Shown: positions 46,989 to 56,857, counted from the first letter of the stretch. The stretch is 64,000 nucleotides of DNA from Agromyces agglutinans (GCF_009647605.1 NZ_WJIF01000013.1:18435-82434); one strand, 5' to 3'. Numbers and translations are program-made. Notes: a model not told the origin generated them from the sequence alone.

Positions 46989-47863
46989 TGGACACCGTCG
47001 TCCTGCTCCTCGTCACCGGGCTCGGCCTCGGCGCGCTCTACTTCCTCGTGGCGAGCGGCCTCTCGCTGATCTACGGGCTCATGGGCGTGCTGAACTTCGC
47101 GCACGGCTCGTTCCTCACCATCTCGGCGTTCCTCGGCTGGGAGGTCGGGCGTCGCGTGTCCGACGGCACGTGGCTCGGGCTCGGGCTCTCGGCCCTCGTG
47201 GGCGTCGCCGTCGGCGCGATCGTCGCCGCCGCGACCGAGTTCCTCATCATCCGCCGCCTCTACGAGCGACACATCGAGCAGGCGCTCGTCACCGTCGGGC
47301 TCTCGCTCGCGAGCGTCGCGCTGTTCGAGGGGATCTGGGGCACCGACCCGATCTACACCGAGCGCCCCGACTGGCTCACCGAGACCACCACGGTCCTCGG
47401 CGCCCGGATCCCGAACGACCGCTTCCTGCTGATCGCGTGCGCGGTGCTCGTGCTCGGCGGCATCGTGCTGTTCCTGCACCGGACGCGGTACGGGCTCATC
47501 ATCCGGGCCGGCGTCGAGAACCGGCACATGGTCACCGCACTCGGCATCGACGTGCGCCGCGCGTTCACGCTCGTGTTCGCGATCGGCGGGGCCGCCGCGG
47601 GCCTCGGGGGCGTGCTCGCGTCGGTCTACTACGGCTACGTGTCGGCTCACCTCGGCAGCGTGCTGCTGATCTTCGCCTTCATCGTGACGGTGATCGGGGG
47701 GCTCGGCTCGCTCACGGGCGCCGCGATCGCTTCGGTGCTCGTCGCCGTGCTCCAGCAGTTCGCCAACTTCTACCTGGCCGGCACGGGCGACTTCGTCGTC
47801 GTCGTGGCGCTCGCCGCGGTGCTGCTCGTGCGCCCGCGTGGACTCCTCGGGAGGACGACATGA
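46988..47863 (+). CDS. livH: Branched-chain-type ABC transporter, permease (LivH)
   Basis: A 291-residue permease with about eight helices. Family marks: LGALYFLVASGLSLIYGLMGVLNFAHGSFLTISAF at the N terminus and RAGVENRHMVTALGIDVRRAFTLVFAIGG, the cytoplasmic coupling region. Forms the membrane pore with livM, whose ATG overlaps its stop by 4 nt. Confidence 0.94.
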   Translation: MDTVVLLLVTGLGLGALYFLVASGLSLIYGLMGVLNFAHGSFLTISAFLGWEVGRRVSDGTWLGLGLSALVGVAVGAIVAAATEFLIIRRLYERHIEQALVTVGLSLASVALFEGIWGTDPIYTERPDWLTETTTVLGARIPNDRFLLIACAVLVLGGIVLFLHRTRYGLIIRAGVENRHMVTALGIDVRRAFTLVFAIGGAAAGLGGVLASVYYGYVSAHLGSVLLIFAFIVTVIGGLGSLTGAAIASVLVAVLQQFANFYLAGTGDFVVVVALAAVLLVRPRGLLGRTT

Positions 47864-49008
47864 CGCAGGACGACCTGACGGGCTCGACCGGCGCGACCGG
47901 CACCGGCGCGCCCGCGCGCGCCTCGCGCCGGCGGTGGTTGCTCGTCGGCGGCGGACTCGTGGCGGTGGCCGCCCTCGCGGTACTGCCCCTGCTCGCGATC
48001 GACGTGCCCGGAGTACTCCCCGGACCCACGTACACGCCCGGCACGCTGCAGTTGCTCGCGTTCGCCCTGCTCATCGCGGCGCTCGCCCTCAGCTACCGGA
48101 TGCTGTTCGGCCTGGCGGGGCTCCTCTCGTTCGGACACGCGCTGTTCTTCGCGGCGGGCGCCTACGGGCTCGGCATGGCCCTCGACGCGTTCGCACCGAG
48201 CGACTTGCCCTCGGGCCTGGCATTCACGGCGGCGATCGGGGTGACGCTCGTCTTCGGGCTGGTGCTCGCCCTCACGGTGGGCGCCCTCGCGCTGCGGGTG
48301 ACCGGCATCTCGTTCGCCATGGTGACGCTCGCGTTCGCCCAGGCCGGCTCGGTGCTGATCCGCCGCAACCCCGAGCAGGCGACCGGCGGCGACGAGGGGC
48401 TCGCGCTCGACATCACGCACGTGCCCGAGGGGCTCGTCGGCGTCGTGCACACGCGCAACCTGTACTGGATGGCCCTCGGCGTGCTCGTGCTCGTGTACCT
48501 CGTGGTGCTCTGGGTCGAGCGCAGCCGCGCCGGCCACGTGGCCGAGGCGGCCCGCGAGAACGAGCTGCGCGTCCGGGTGATCGGCGTGCGGCCGTACACC
48601 GTGCGCCTGCTCGTCTTCGTCGTCGCCTCGGTGCTGGCCGCCGTCGCAGGCATGGGCTACCTGCTCCTGCAGTCGGGCGCGGCTCCGCGGATCGCGACCG
48701 CCGACTTTACGCTCACGATCCTCGTGATCGTGGTGCTGGGCGGCGTCGGCTATCGCTGGGGCGCGATCGTCGGCGGCATCGTCTACACGCTGCTCGACCA
48801 GCGCCTGACCGCGCTCGCCGGGTCGCCGGCGATCGAGGCGCTGCCCGACGTGCTGCGGATCCCGCTGTCGGAGCCGCTGTTCATCCTCGGCACCCTGTTC
48901 GTGCTCGTGGTGCTCTTCCTGCCGGGCGGCATCGCCGGCCTGCCCGGGCGCATCCGCACGGGCCGGCGCAGCCATCCCGCCGAACCCCTGGAGACGACGG
49001 ATGCCTGA
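47860..49008 (+). CDS. livM: Branched-chain-type ABC transporter, permease (LivM)
   Basis: A 382-residue permease. A cytoplasmic Gly/Thr-rich N terminus of about 25 residues precedes eight to ten helices. LivM marks: YRMLFGLAGLLSFGHALFFAAGAYG, GISFAMVTLAFAQ, and the coupling loop AEAARENELRVRVIGVRPYTVRLLVF. Last transporter gene; a 69-bp gap separates it from bdhA. Confidence 0.93.
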   Translation: MTQDDLTGSTGATGTGAPARASRRRWLLVGGGLVAVAALAVLPLLAIDVPGVLPGPTYTPGTLQLLAFALLIAALALSYRMLFGLAGLLSFGHALFFAAGAYGLGMALDAFAPSDLPSGLAFTAAIGVTLVFGLVLALTVGALALRVTGISFAMVTLAFAQAGSVLIRRNPEQATGGDEGLALDITHVPEGLVGVVHTRNLYWMALGVLVLVYLVVLWVERSRAGHVAEAARENELRVRVIGVRPYTVRLLVFVVASVLAAVAGMGYLLLQSGAAPRIATADFTLTILVIVVLGGVGYRWGAIVGGIVYTLLDQRLTALAGSPAIEALPDVLRIPLSEPLFILGTLFVLVVLFLPGGIAGLPGRIRTGRRSHPAEPLETTDA

Positions 49009-49032
49009 GCGCGGGCCCGTCGCCCATTCCCT

Positions 49033-49049
49033 GAACGTTCCCGACGTTC
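49033..49049. promoter_or_regulatory. Palindrome upstream of bdhA
   Basis: GAACGT-TCCCG-ACGTTC, a 17-bp dyad with 6-bp arms, lies 29 nt before the bdhA ATG in the only sizeable gap of this operon. It could be an operator or a short hairpin controlling the catabolic genes separately from the transporter. Confidence 0.35.
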
Positions 49050-49077
49050 GCACCTTTCCCATCGGAAGGACCCACGC

Positions 49078-49824
49078 ATGACCGACCTCACGGGGCGCAG
49101 AGCCCTCGTCACCGGCGGCGCCGGCGGCATCGGCCTGGCCATCGCCGAGGCGTTCGCCGCCGCGGGCGCCCACGTGACCATCGCCGACCTCGACGGCGCG
49201 GCGGCCGAAGCCGCGGCCGATCGCCTGGGTGGCACCGCCTGGACCGTCGACCTCGCCGACACCGCCGGGCTCGCCGAACTCGCGCTCGACGCCGACCTGC
49301 TGGTCAACAATGCGGGCCTGCAGCACGTGCGCCCCATCGAGGAGTTCGAGCCCGACCGGTTCTCGCTGCTGCTGCGGGTCATGCTCGAGGCGCCGTTCCT
49401 GCTCATCCGGGCGGCCCTGCCGGGCATGTACTCGCGCGGCTTCGGGCGCGTGATCAACGTCTCGAGCGTGCACGGCCTGCGCGCGTCGCCGTACAAGTCG
49501 GCGTACGTCGCGGCCAAGCACGGCCTCGAGGGGCTCTCGAAGGTCACTGCGCTCGAGGGCGGCGCGCACGGCGTCACCTCCAACTGCATCAACCCGGGCT
49601 ACGTGCGCACGCCGCTCGTCGAGAAGCAGATCGCCGACCAGGCGCGGCTGCACGGCATCCCCGAGGACGAGGTCGTGCCGCGGATCATGCTCACCGAGTC
49701 GGCGGTCAAGCGCTTGGTGGAGCCCGCGGAGGTCGCGAGCCTCGCCCTCTGGCTCGCTGGCGACGACGCGCGCATGGTGACCGGCGCGAGCTACACGATG
49801 GACGGCGGATGGAGCGCGAGATGA
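49078..49824 (+). CDS. bdhA: 3-hydroxybutyrate dehydrogenase
   Basis: A 248-residue short-chain dehydrogenase oxidising D-3-hydroxybutyrate to acetoacetate with NAD. The Rossmann motif [20 protein letters not shown], the catalytic Ser in [15 protein letters not shown] (about Ser130), Tyr143 and Lys147 in YVAAKHG. The substrate-specific segments [14 protein letters not shown] and [15 protein letters not shown] are closely those of BdhA enzymes. GGAAGGA ribosome-binding site. Its stop overlaps the hydrolase ATG. Confidence 0.93.
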   Translation: MTDLTGRRALVTGGAGGIGLAIAEAFAAAGAHVTIADLDGAAAEAAADRLGGTAWTVDLADTAGLAELALDADLLVNNAGLQHVRPIEEFEPDRFSLLLRVMLEAPFLLIRAALPGMYSRGFGRVINVSSVHGLRASPYKSAYVAAKHGLEGLSKVTALEGGAHGVTSNCINPGYVRTPLVEKQIADQARLHGIPEDEVVPRIMLTESAVKRLVEPAEVASLALWLAGDDARMVTGASYTMDGGWSAR

Positions 49825-50759
49825 CGACGTACGAAGCGGTCCGGGTGCCGGTCGCCGGCGGCGAGCTCGCCGCGGGCGACTGGCGGGCGGATGCCCCGGG
49901 CCCGGCCCTGCTCGCCGTGCACGGCATCACGGCGAACCACCTCGCCTGGAGCCTTGCCGCGGAGACCCTGCCGGGCACGCGTGTGCTCGCACCCGACCTG
50001 CGCGGCCGCGGCCGAAGCAGCGGGCTGCCGGGGCCGTACGGACTGGTCGACCACGCCGACGACCTCGCGCGCGCGCTCGACGCCCGAGGCATCGATCGCG
50101 CCGTGGTGGCCGGCCACTCGATGGGCGGGTTCGTCGCCGTGCGGCTGGCCGAGCGCCACCCCGACCGGGTCGAGTCCCTCGTGCTCGTCGACGGCGGCCT
50201 GCCGCTCGAGCCGCCGCCCGGCATCCCGGCCGAGGAGGCCGCGAAGGCGGTACTGGGACCTGCGCTCGCGCGCCTCTCGATGCGGTTCGCGTCCCCCGAG
50301 GCGTATGTCGACTTCTGGCGCGACCATCCCGGCGTCGGCCCGTACTGGAACGACGCGGTCGAGGCGTACGTGCGCTACGACCTCGACGGCGAAGCGCCCG
50401 AGCTCCGGTCGTCGGCCCGCCCCGAGGCGATCGCGGTGAACGCGCTCGAACTCGACGGCTCGGCGGGCTACGCGGCCGCGCTCGCCGCCCTCGACGTGCC
50501 GATCGAGTTCCTCCGCGCGGAGCGCGGCCTGCTCGACCAGCCCGAGGGTCTCTACGCCCCCGGCATCCCCGAACAGTGGGCCCTCCGTCTTCCGACGCTC
50601 CGCACACGGGAGGTGCGCGACGTCAACCACTACAGCATCATCATGACTGCAGGAGGACTCGTCCACGTCATCCCCGTGATCGAGGCCCACGTCGCCGCGG
50701 CCACCGCCGCGGAGACATCCGCACCGCCCGCCCACGTCGACAAGGAGGTCGCATCATGA
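49821..50759 (+). CDS. Alpha/beta hydrolase
   Basis: A 312-residue soluble alpha/beta-hydrolase. The oxyanion-hole region is [12 protein letters not shown], the nucleophile elbow [10 protein letters not shown] (Ser100), and the catalytic His is at DVNHYSI (about His270). Position between 3-hydroxybutyrate dehydrogenase and the CoA-transferase suggests it releases 3-hydroxybutyrate or a related acid from an ester or oligomer, but this is inference from context. ATG in a 4-nt overlap with bdhA; stop overlaps the CoA-transferase start. Confidence 0.87.
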   Translation: MTTYEAVRVPVAGGELAAGDWRADAPGPALLAVHGITANHLAWSLAAETLPGTRVLAPDLRGRGRSSGLPGPYGLVDHADDLARALDARGIDRAVVAGHSMGGFVAVRLAERHPDRVESLVLVDGGLPLEPPPGIPAEEAAKAVLGPALARLSMRFASPEAYVDFWRDHPGVGPYWNDAVEAYVRYDLDGEAPELRSSARPEAIAVNALELDGSAGYAAALAALDVPIEFLRAERGLLDQPEGLYAPGIPEQWALRLPTLRTREVRDVNHYSIIMTAGGLVHVIPVIEAHVAAATAAETSAPPAHVDKEVAS

Positions 50760-51538
50760 CACTCGACAAGACCGTGCCGTCCGCCGCCGAGGCGGTCGCC
50801 GACATCCCGCGCGGGGCATCCCTCGCGGTCGGCGGCTTCGGCCTCTGCGGCATCCCATCGGTGCTGATCCAGGCGTTGCTCGAGCGGCGCGTCGGCGACC
50901 TCTCCGTCGTCTCGAACAACTGCGGCGTCGACGACTGGGGGCTCGGGCTGTTGCTCGGCGCCGGCCTCATCCGCAAGATGACCTCCTCGTACGTCGGCGA
51001 GAACAAGGAGTTCGAGCGGCAGTACCTCTCGGGCGAGCTCGAGCTCGAGCTCACCCCGCAGGGCACGCTCGCCGAGAAGCTGCGCGCCGGCGGCGCCGGC
51101 ATCGCCGCGTTCTTCACGCAGACGGGCGTCGGCACGCAGGTCGCCGAGGGCGGCCTGCCGCGCCGCTACGCGTCCGACGGCAGCATCGCGGAGGCCTCGG
51201 CGCCCAAGCCCGTGCAGACGTTCACGGTGCGCGGCGAGGAACGCGAGTTCGTGCTCGAGGAGGCGATCACGACCGACTTCGCGCTCGTGCACGCGCTCCG
51301 CGGCGACCGGCATGGCAACCTCGTGTTCGACAAGTCGGCGCGCAACTTCTCGCCGCTCGCGGCGATGGCCGGGCGCGTCTGCGTCGCCGAGGTCGAGGAG
51401 CTCGTCGAGCCCGGGGCGATCGACCCCGATTCGGTGCACCTGCCGGGCATCTTCGTCGACCGTGTCGTCGAGGTGGGCCGCGACATCGAGAAGCGGATCG
51501 AGCGCCGAACCGTGCGCGCGGCCGGAGAGGGGAACTGA
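50756..51538 (+). CDS. scoA: 3-oxoacid CoA-transferase subunit A
   Basis: A 260-residue alpha subunit of succinyl-CoA:3-ketoacid CoA-transferase, which activates acetoacetate. The family motif [16 protein letters not shown], the [15 protein letters not shown] stretch, [40 protein letters not shown] and [15 protein letters not shown] are all present. ATG overlaps the hydrolase stop; GAAGGAGG-like site upstream. Partner subunit follows after 2 nt. Confidence 0.95.
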   Translation: MTLDKTVPSAAEAVADIPRGASLAVGGFGLCGIPSVLIQALLERRVGDLSVVSNNCGVDDWGLGLLLGAGLIRKMTSSYVGENKEFERQYLSGELELELTPQGTLAEKLRAGGAGIAAFFTQTGVGTQVAEGGLPRRYASDGSIAEASAPKPVQTFTVRGEEREFVLEEAITTDFALVHALRGDRHGNLVFDKSARNFSPLAAMAGRVCVAEVEELVEPGAIDPDSVHLPGIFVDRVVEVGRDIEKRIERRTVRAAGEGN

Positions 51539-51540
51539 CC

Positions 51541-52185
51541 ATGGCGCTCACCCGCTTCGAGATGGCCGCGCGCGCGGCGAAGGAGCTGGCCGACGGCTCG
51601 TACGTGAACCTCGGCATCGGGCTGCCGACCCTCGTGCCGAACTACGTGCCCGCCGCCGTGACCGTCGTGCTGCAGTCCGAGAACGGCATCCTGGGCGTCG
51701 GGCCGTACCCGACCGAGGACGAGGTCGACCCCGACCTCATCAACGCCGGCAAGGAGACCGTCACCGTGCTGCCGGGCGCCGCGTTCTTCGACTCGGCGAC
51801 GAGCTTCGGCATGATCCGCGGGGGCAAGGTCGACGCCGCGATCCTCGGCGCCATGCAGGTGTCCGCGACGGGCGACCTGGCGAACTGGATGATCCCGGGG
51901 AAGATGGTGAAGGGCCCCGGCGGCGCGATGGACCTCGTGCACGGCGCCCGCCGGCGCATCGTGCTCATGGAGCACGTGGCGAAGGACGGATCGCCCAAGA
52001 TCGTGCGCGAGTGCTCGCTGCCGCTCACCGGCAGGGGAGTGGTCGACCGGATCATCACCGACCTCGCCGTCATCGACGTGACCCCCGACGGGCTGCGCCT
52101 CGTCGAGCTCGCGCCGGGCGTGAGCGCCGACGAGGTCGTCGCCGCGACCGAGCCGCCGCTCGACACGTCGGCGGTCACCGGGTAG
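51541..52185 (+). CDS. scoB: 3-oxoacid CoA-transferase subunit B
   Basis: A 214-residue beta subunit carrying the catalytic glutamate, Glu47 in [14 protein letters not shown], which forms the enzyme-CoA thioester. Further marks: [17 protein letters not shown] and [28 protein letters not shown]. With scoA it makes acetoacetyl-CoA for the thiolase at 41.5-42.7 kb. Last gene of the operon; a weak GC hairpin (GCCGGC arms at 52199-52204 and 52212-52217) follows. Confidence 0.96.
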   Translation: MALTRFEMAARAAKELADGSYVNLGIGLPTLVPNYVPAAVTVVLQSENGILGVGPYPTEDEVDPDLINAGKETVTVLPGAAFFDSATSFGMIRGGKVDAAILGAMQVSATGDLANWMIPGKMVKGPGGAMDLVHGARRRIVLMEHVAKDGSPKIVRECSLPLTGRGVVDRIITDLAVIDVTPDGLRLVELAPGVSADEVVAATEPPLDTSAVTG

Positions 52186-52321
52186 GAGCACGAGCGCGGC
52201 CGGCGGTCGCGGCCGGCAGCACCGCGCAGGGTACGTCCTCGGCTCCCCGAAAGCCAGACCCTGCCGTTCGCCGAGGGATCGACCGAGCATGGAGCATCCG
52301 AGCACCATACGGAGGCGACCA

Positions 52322-53419
52322 ATGGCCCAGACGCGAGCGAACGAGGAGCGCGAGCAGGACAAGCGCGCACCGGCGGCGGAGGATCCGCGCAAGCCCGACT
52401 CGCCGCCGGAGGTGAGCAAGCGCTCCTGGCTCTACGTCCTGCGCAAGACCTACCGCGAGTTCATGTCCGACCGGTGCACCGACCTCGCGGCCGCGCTCAC
52501 CTATTACGGCGTGCTGGCCCTGTTCCCCGGCCTGCTCGCGTTCGCGTCGCTGCTCGTGCTCGTCGGCCAGGGCGGACGGGCCGTCGAATCGCTGCTCGCG
52601 GTGTTCGAGGGCATCGTGCCCTCCGATGCGCTCGAGATGATCCGCGGCCCGCTCGAGGAGTTCGCCTCCTCGCCAGCCGCAGGGCTCGGCTTCGTCACCG
52701 GTCTCCTGGTCGCGATCTGGTCGGCCACCGGCTATGTCAGCGCCTTCGGCAACGCGATGAACCGGATCTACGAGATCGAGGAGGGGCGCCCATTCTGGAA
52801 GCTGCGCCCGATCCAGCTCCTCGTCACCGTCGTGTCGCTGGTGCTCCTCGTCGTCGTCGCCATCATCCTCGTCGTCTCCGGCCCCGTGACCGACGCGATC
52901 GGCGAGGCGCTCGGCCTCGGCGAGGCCGTGAAGATCGTGTGGGAGATCGCGAAGTGGCCGGTGCTGGCCGTCGTTGTGGTGCTGATCATCGCGATCCTGT
53001 ACTACGCGACACCCAACGCGAAGCAGCCGAAGTTCCGCTGGATCAGCCTCGGCGCCGTCGTCGCGATCATCGCCCTGGTGATCGCCTCGGCCGGGTTCGC
53101 GCTGTACGTCGCGAACTTCTCGAACTACGACCGCACCTATGGCTCCTTCGCAGGGCCGATCGTGTTCCTGCTCTGGCTGTGGATCGCGAACCTCGCGCTG
53201 CTGTTCGGCGCCGAGTTCGATGCCGAGCTCGAGCGCGGGCGGCAACTGCAGGCCGGCATCGAGGCCGAGGAGCGCATCCAGTTGCCGCCGCGCGACACGA
53301 GGAAGATCGACAAGGCCCAGGAGCAGGAGCAGAAGGACATCGAGCTCGGCCGGCGCATCCGTGAGGAGCACGCGAGCGAGCAGCAGCAGGAGCGGCGCGA
53401 GGAGGACTCGGGGCGCTGA
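52322..53419 (+). CDS. YihY/BrkB family membrane protein
   Basis: A 365-residue inner-membrane protein with six helices. The family core runs from DLAAALTYYGVLALFPGLLAF through GPIVFLLWLWIANLALLFGAEFDAELER. The N-terminal 40 residues and C-terminal 55 are highly charged and disordered (EQEQKDIELGRR, EQQQERREEDSG). Often mis-called ribonuclease BN; the actual function is unknown, possibly transport. ATG with GGAGG 7 nt upstream. Confidence 0.9.
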   Translation: MAQTRANEEREQDKRAPAAEDPRKPDSPPEVSKRSWLYVLRKTYREFMSDRCTDLAAALTYYGVLALFPGLLAFASLLVLVGQGGRAVESLLAVFEGIVPSDALEMIRGPLEEFASSPAAGLGFVTGLLVAIWSATGYVSAFGNAMNRIYEIEEGRPFWKLRPIQLLVTVVSLVLLVVVAIILVVSGPVTDAIGEALGLGEAVKIVWEIAKWPVLAVVVVLIIAILYYATPNAKQPKFRWISLGAVVAIIALVIASAGFALYVANFSNYDRTYGSFAGPIVFLLWLWIANLALLFGAEFDAELERGRQLQAGIEAEERIQLPPRDTRKIDKAQEQEQKDIELGRRIREEHASEQQQERREEDSGR

Positions 53420-53551
53420 CGGCATCGGGCGGCGATCTCCCCCCGGGCGGGCGTTGCCGGATCGTGATGCGCTGCGACGGCGGCCTGTTCGCGGCGCCGC
53501 CAGAATGGGGAGCGAGCCGCTCGCGCGGATCTCATTCGAACCAGGAGACCG

Positions 53552-54292
53552 ATGTCCCGAACGCTCCGCGCCGGCGCCCTCACCGCCGCCGTGATCTCGC
53601 TCATGCTCGCCCTCACCGGATGCTTCGGCCCGGCGCCGGCGTCCACGGACGCCGCGTCGCCGTCGCCCGCGCCGACCGCGGCGCCGACGCCGACGCCCGA
53701 CCAGGTCGACCCGTTGACCACGGTGACATCGCTGGTCGCGCGGCCCGAATCGGTCGAGCTTCGCGACGCTGAGGGAACCGTCGTCGCATCCCTGGATTAC
53801 CTCGCACCGGCTGGGCCGGCCATCGAGACGCTGAGCCGGGTCTTCGGAGCCCCTCCGATCGACGAGGAGCACAGCGGCAACAATCATTTCCCGCCGAACA
53901 CGGTGCACCGATGGGGCGGCTTCGAACTGTGGGAGAACCGCTTCGTCGATCGCTGGGCGGACTTCGCGGCCGAGCCTCGAACACTGCATCGGCCGAGCTA
54001 TTCCGTCGTGTTCACCGAATCTGCACTGGCGGGAATCGCTCTGACGACCATTCAGGGTGTCCAGGCGGGCACATCGTGGACGGATCTCGAGGCGATGCCC
54101 GGGTTGCAGGTGAATCCGAGCGGATGCTCGGGTCCCTACCTCGATTACATCGAACGTGACGAGACGTGGGGTGACGGGAGCGTCCACAAGGTGCGGATCG
54201 GTGTGGATTTCGTCGACTGGGGCAACTGGGAGGCTCCGGTCACCGTCACGAGGGTCCGGGCACCCATGCCGATCTACGACGGCTGCGCCTGA
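53552..54292 (+). CDS. Hypothetical lipoprotein
   Basis: A 246-residue protein with a clear lipoprotein signal (ISLMLALTGC) and a Pro/Thr/Ala linker (SPSPAPTAAPTPTPD). The mature part has no recognisable family; it is Trp- and aromatic-rich (HRWGGFELWENRFVDRWADF) and contains three Cys, one near the C terminus. Third-position base use is less GC-biased than in flanking genes (for example codons around 53880-54100), hinting at later acquisition or weak expression. Good AGGAGA ribosome-binding site. Precedes ispG by 49 nt. Confidence 0.75.
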   Translation: MSRTLRAGALTAAVISLMLALTGCFGPAPASTDAASPSPAPTAAPTPTPDQVDPLTTVTSLVARPESVELRDAEGTVVASLDYLAPAGPAIETLSRVFGAPPIDEEHSGNNHFPPNTVHRWGGFELWENRFVDRWADFAAEPRTLHRPSYSVVFTESALAGIALTTIQGVQAGTSWTDLEAMPGLQVNPSGCSGPYLDYIERDETWGDGSVHKVRIGVDFVDWGNWEAPVTVTRVRAPMPIYDGCA

Positions 54293-54341
54293 CGCACCCG
54301 CTCGCAGCCGGCGTCCATCCGCGCGGAAGTAGACTCGACAC

Positions 54342-55493
54342 GTGCCTGCTGTGAATCTCGGAATGCCGAAGGTCCCCGAAGTCCTGGCTCCCCGACGGAA
54401 GTCCCGCCAGATCAAGGTGGGCAAGGTGCTCGTCGGTGGCGACGCCCCCGTGAGCGTGCAGTCGATGACGACGACGCCGACGACGAACATCAACGCGACC
54501 CTCCAGCAGATCGCCGAGCTGACCGCCTCCGGCTGCGACATCGTGCGCGTGGCGGTGCCGAGCCGCGATGACGCCGAGGCGCTGCCGATCATCGCGAAGA
54601 AGAGCCAGATCCCGGTCATCGCCGACATCCACTTCCAGCCGAACTACGTCTACGCCGCGATCGACGCCGGATGCGCCGCGGTTCGCGTGAACCCGGGCAA
54701 CATCCGCAAGTTCGACGACCAGGTCGGCGAGATCGCGCGCCGCGCGAAGGAGGCCGGCGTCTCGCTGCGCATCGGCGTCAACGCGGGCTCGCTCGACCCG
54801 CGCCTGCTGCAGAAGTACGGCAAGGCGACGCCCGAAGCGCTCGTCGAGTCGGCCGTCTGGGAGGCGAGCCTGTTCGAGGAGCACGACTTCCACGACTTCA
54901 AGATCTCGGTCAAGCACAACGACCCCATCGTCATGGTGAAGGCGTACCGCACGCTCGCCGAGCGGGGCGACTGGCCGCTCCACCTCGGCGTCACCGAGGC
55001 CGGTCCCGAGTTCCAGGGCACGATCAAGAGCGCCACGGCGTTCGGCATCCTGCTCGGCGAGGGCATCGGCGACACCATCCGGGTGTCCCTCTCCGCGCCG
55101 CCCGCACAGGAGGTGAAGGTCGGCCTGCAGATCCTGCAGTCGCTGAACCTGCGCGAGCGCAAGCTCGAGATCGTCTCCTGCCCGTCGTGCGGGCGTGCGC
55201 AGGTCGACGTGTACAAGCTCGCGAACGACGTCACCGACGGCCTCGAGGGCATGACGGTGCCGCTGCGCGTGGCCGTCATGGGCTGCGTCGTCAACGGGCC
55301 GGGCGAGGCCCGCGAGGCCGACCTCGGCGTGGCATCCGGCAACGGCAAGGGCCAGATCTTCGTCAAGGGCGAGGTGATCAAGACGGTGCCCGAGTCCGAG
55401 ATCGTCGAGACGCTGATCGCCGAGGCCAACCGCATCGCCGACGAGATGGGCACGGATGCCGCGGTCGGTTCGCCGACCGTCGTCACCGCCTGA
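54342..55493 (+). CDS. ispG: 4-hydroxy-3-methylbut-2-enyl diphosphate synthase (flavodoxin-type)
   Basis: Sixth enzyme of the MEP pathway, an iron-sulfur protein. The 383-residue, actinobacterial short form has [62 protein letters not shown], and the 4Fe-4S ligands Cys280 and Cys283 in SCPSCGRAQ plus Cys315 in [11 protein letters not shown]. The GTG follows a TAGACT box by 6 nt, a leaderless layout. It normally sits beside rseP; here about 14 kb away. Confidence 0.97.
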   Translation: MPAVNLGMPKVPEVLAPRRKSRQIKVGKVLVGGDAPVSVQSMTTTPTTNINATLQQIAELTASGCDIVRVAVPSRDDAEALPIIAKKSQIPVIADIHFQPNYVYAAIDAGCAAVRVNPGNIRKFDDQVGEIARRAKEAGVSLRIGVNAGSLDPRLLQKYGKATPEALVESAVWEASLFEEHDFHDFKISVKHNDPIVMVKAYRTLAERGDWPLHLGVTEAGPEFQGTIKSATAFGILLGEGIGDTIRVSLSAPPAQEVKVGLQILQSLNLRERKLEIVSCPSCGRAQVDVYKLANDVTDGLEGMTVPLRVAVMGCVVNGPGEAREADLGVASGNGKGQIFVKGEVIKTVPESEIVETLIAEANRIADEMGTDAAVGSPTVVTA

Positions 55494-55560
55494 CCCGGCG
55501 TGATGGGATCGTGATGACCCGCGCCCGCGTCCTGTTCGAGGCATCCGATACCGTCATGGC

Positions 55561-56538
55561 GTGACCCGTCGCGTCCCCGCCGCAGCGCTCGCTGCAGGAT
55601 CCGTTCTCTTGCTCGCCGCTTGCACGTTGCCTGGCGCATCCGCCGAGGCACCTGCTCCGACGTCCGCCGCGCCGATGGCAGCCCCGAAGGCGACCCCCGA
55701 AGCGGTGAGCACAAGGTTGTTCGACGGCGACTGCGACGCTGTGCTTTCGCCGGAGGAGGTCTCCACGGTCACGGGACTGGTCGTCGCGCGGCAAGCGGTC
55801 ACGCCTCTCGACGATATGGGGGGCGGGCACGCCGCCGTCGCTGCGCTCGGAGGGGTGCACTGCATGTGGCTGGCGGCGGATCAAGGCTCCGTCGTCAGCG
55901 TGACGGTCATTCCGGCGTCGCAGGCCGGCGACGAGGTCGCCGCGCAGAGCGCGAGCCAGCCCTACTGCTACGGGGCGGCCTGCTCATTCAGCGTGACCGT
56001 CGGCGAAGACTGGGTCGCGGGTGTCGTTTACACCGCGGACGGCATCGATCCGGCGGACGCCGCCGACCAGCTCGTCGCACTGATCGCACCGCGGGCGGCC
56101 GAGCAACCGCATGACTTCGCGCCGCTCGAAGCTGCGACCCGGGTGGACTGCGCGACGCTCGCGGCTGATCTCGACCTGCCCGCGCTCCTGGGCGTCGAAG
56201 GCGTGACCCTCGTCGACGGCAACGGTCCGGCCGAGGCCGGACCGGGAGTCTACGGGGCGATGGCCGCGATTGGGCAGGGTGGATGCCTGACGGACGGTGC
56301 CCCGCACATCGAACTGAACGTCCTGCCGACGGGCGGGTGGCTTCTCGGCGTTGTTCCTCCCGGTGAGTCGACCGGCGTGCCATCCGGCACGGGCCTCACG
56401 ATCCGTTCGTGGACCGACGCCGCTGGGCGAGCGGTCGCCTTCGTGTCTTTCGACGGAGCGCTCGCCCAGGCGTCGTCCGACCAGGTTCCGCTCGACACGC
56501 TTATCCGGATCGCCCAGGGTGTCGCCGGGGCGGTCTGA
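55561..56538 (+). CDS. Hypothetical lipoprotein
   Basis: A 325-residue protein with a lipoprotein signal (GSVLLLAACTLPG). The mature part may be two similar halves, each with paired Cys (DGDCDAVLSPEEV ... HCMW ... CYGAACSF, then DCATLAADL ... GGCLTDG), suggesting disulfide-bonded domains outside the membrane. No family recognised. The GTG lies 6 nt after TACCGT (55549-55554), compatible with leaderless transcription. Located between ispG and proS, where actinobacteria often carry variable genes. Confidence 0.78.
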   Translation: MTRRVPAAALAAGSVLLLAACTLPGASAEAPAPTSAAPMAAPKATPEAVSTRLFDGDCDAVLSPEEVSTVTGLVVARQAVTPLDDMGGGHAAVAALGGVHCMWLAADQGSVVSVTVIPASQAGDEVAAQSASQPYCYGAACSFSVTVGEDWVAGVVYTADGIDPADAADQLVALIAPRAAEQPHDFAPLEAATRVDCATLAADLDLPALLGVEGVTLVDGNGPAEAGPGVYGAMAAIGQGGCLTDGAPHIELNVLPTGGWLLGVVPPGESTGVPSGTGLTIRSWTDAAGRAVAFVSFDGALAQASSDQVPLDTLIRIAQGVAGAV

Positions 56539-56642
56539 CCATCGCCATGGCCTGACCCGCCCTGCTGACAGCGCGTCGTCGCGCGAGTAAGGTGACGGCA
56601 CCGAGGGATGCCCCGGACGCGGCATCCGGTGAGGGGGCGACG

Positions 56643-56822
56643 GTGAGCGGCGACGGATACGAGTACCCCGACGAAGCGGGATATCCCGACGGCACGGGCA
56701 TGCTCGACGAGGGTACCGGCGGTGGTGCCGGCCGCGAGGCGCGTGACGATGAGGCGGATGCCGTGGCGTCCGAACTCGACGAGTTCGCGATGAGCGACGA
56801 AGAGGACGACGAGGAGGTCTGA
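56643..56822 (+). CDS. Small acidic protein of unknown function
   Basis: A 59-residue, very acidic protein (DEAGYPDGTGMLDEG, then DEADAVASELDEFAMSDEEDDEEV at the end), with no hydrophobic segment and no Cys. The GTG at 56643 is preferred over the in-frame GTG at 56592, because it has GAGGGGG about 6 nt upstream and the earlier GTG overlaps a -10-like TAAGGT (56588-56593). Lies 35 nt before proS. Coding status is supported by frame, ribosome-binding site and promoter spacing only. Confidence 0.55.
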   Translation: MSGDGYEYPDEAGYPDGTGMLDEGTGGGAGREARDDEADAVASELDEFAMSDEEDDEEV

Positions 56823-56857
56823 CCGGCCCGGCATCCGCCGCTCACTAGAATCGTCGG

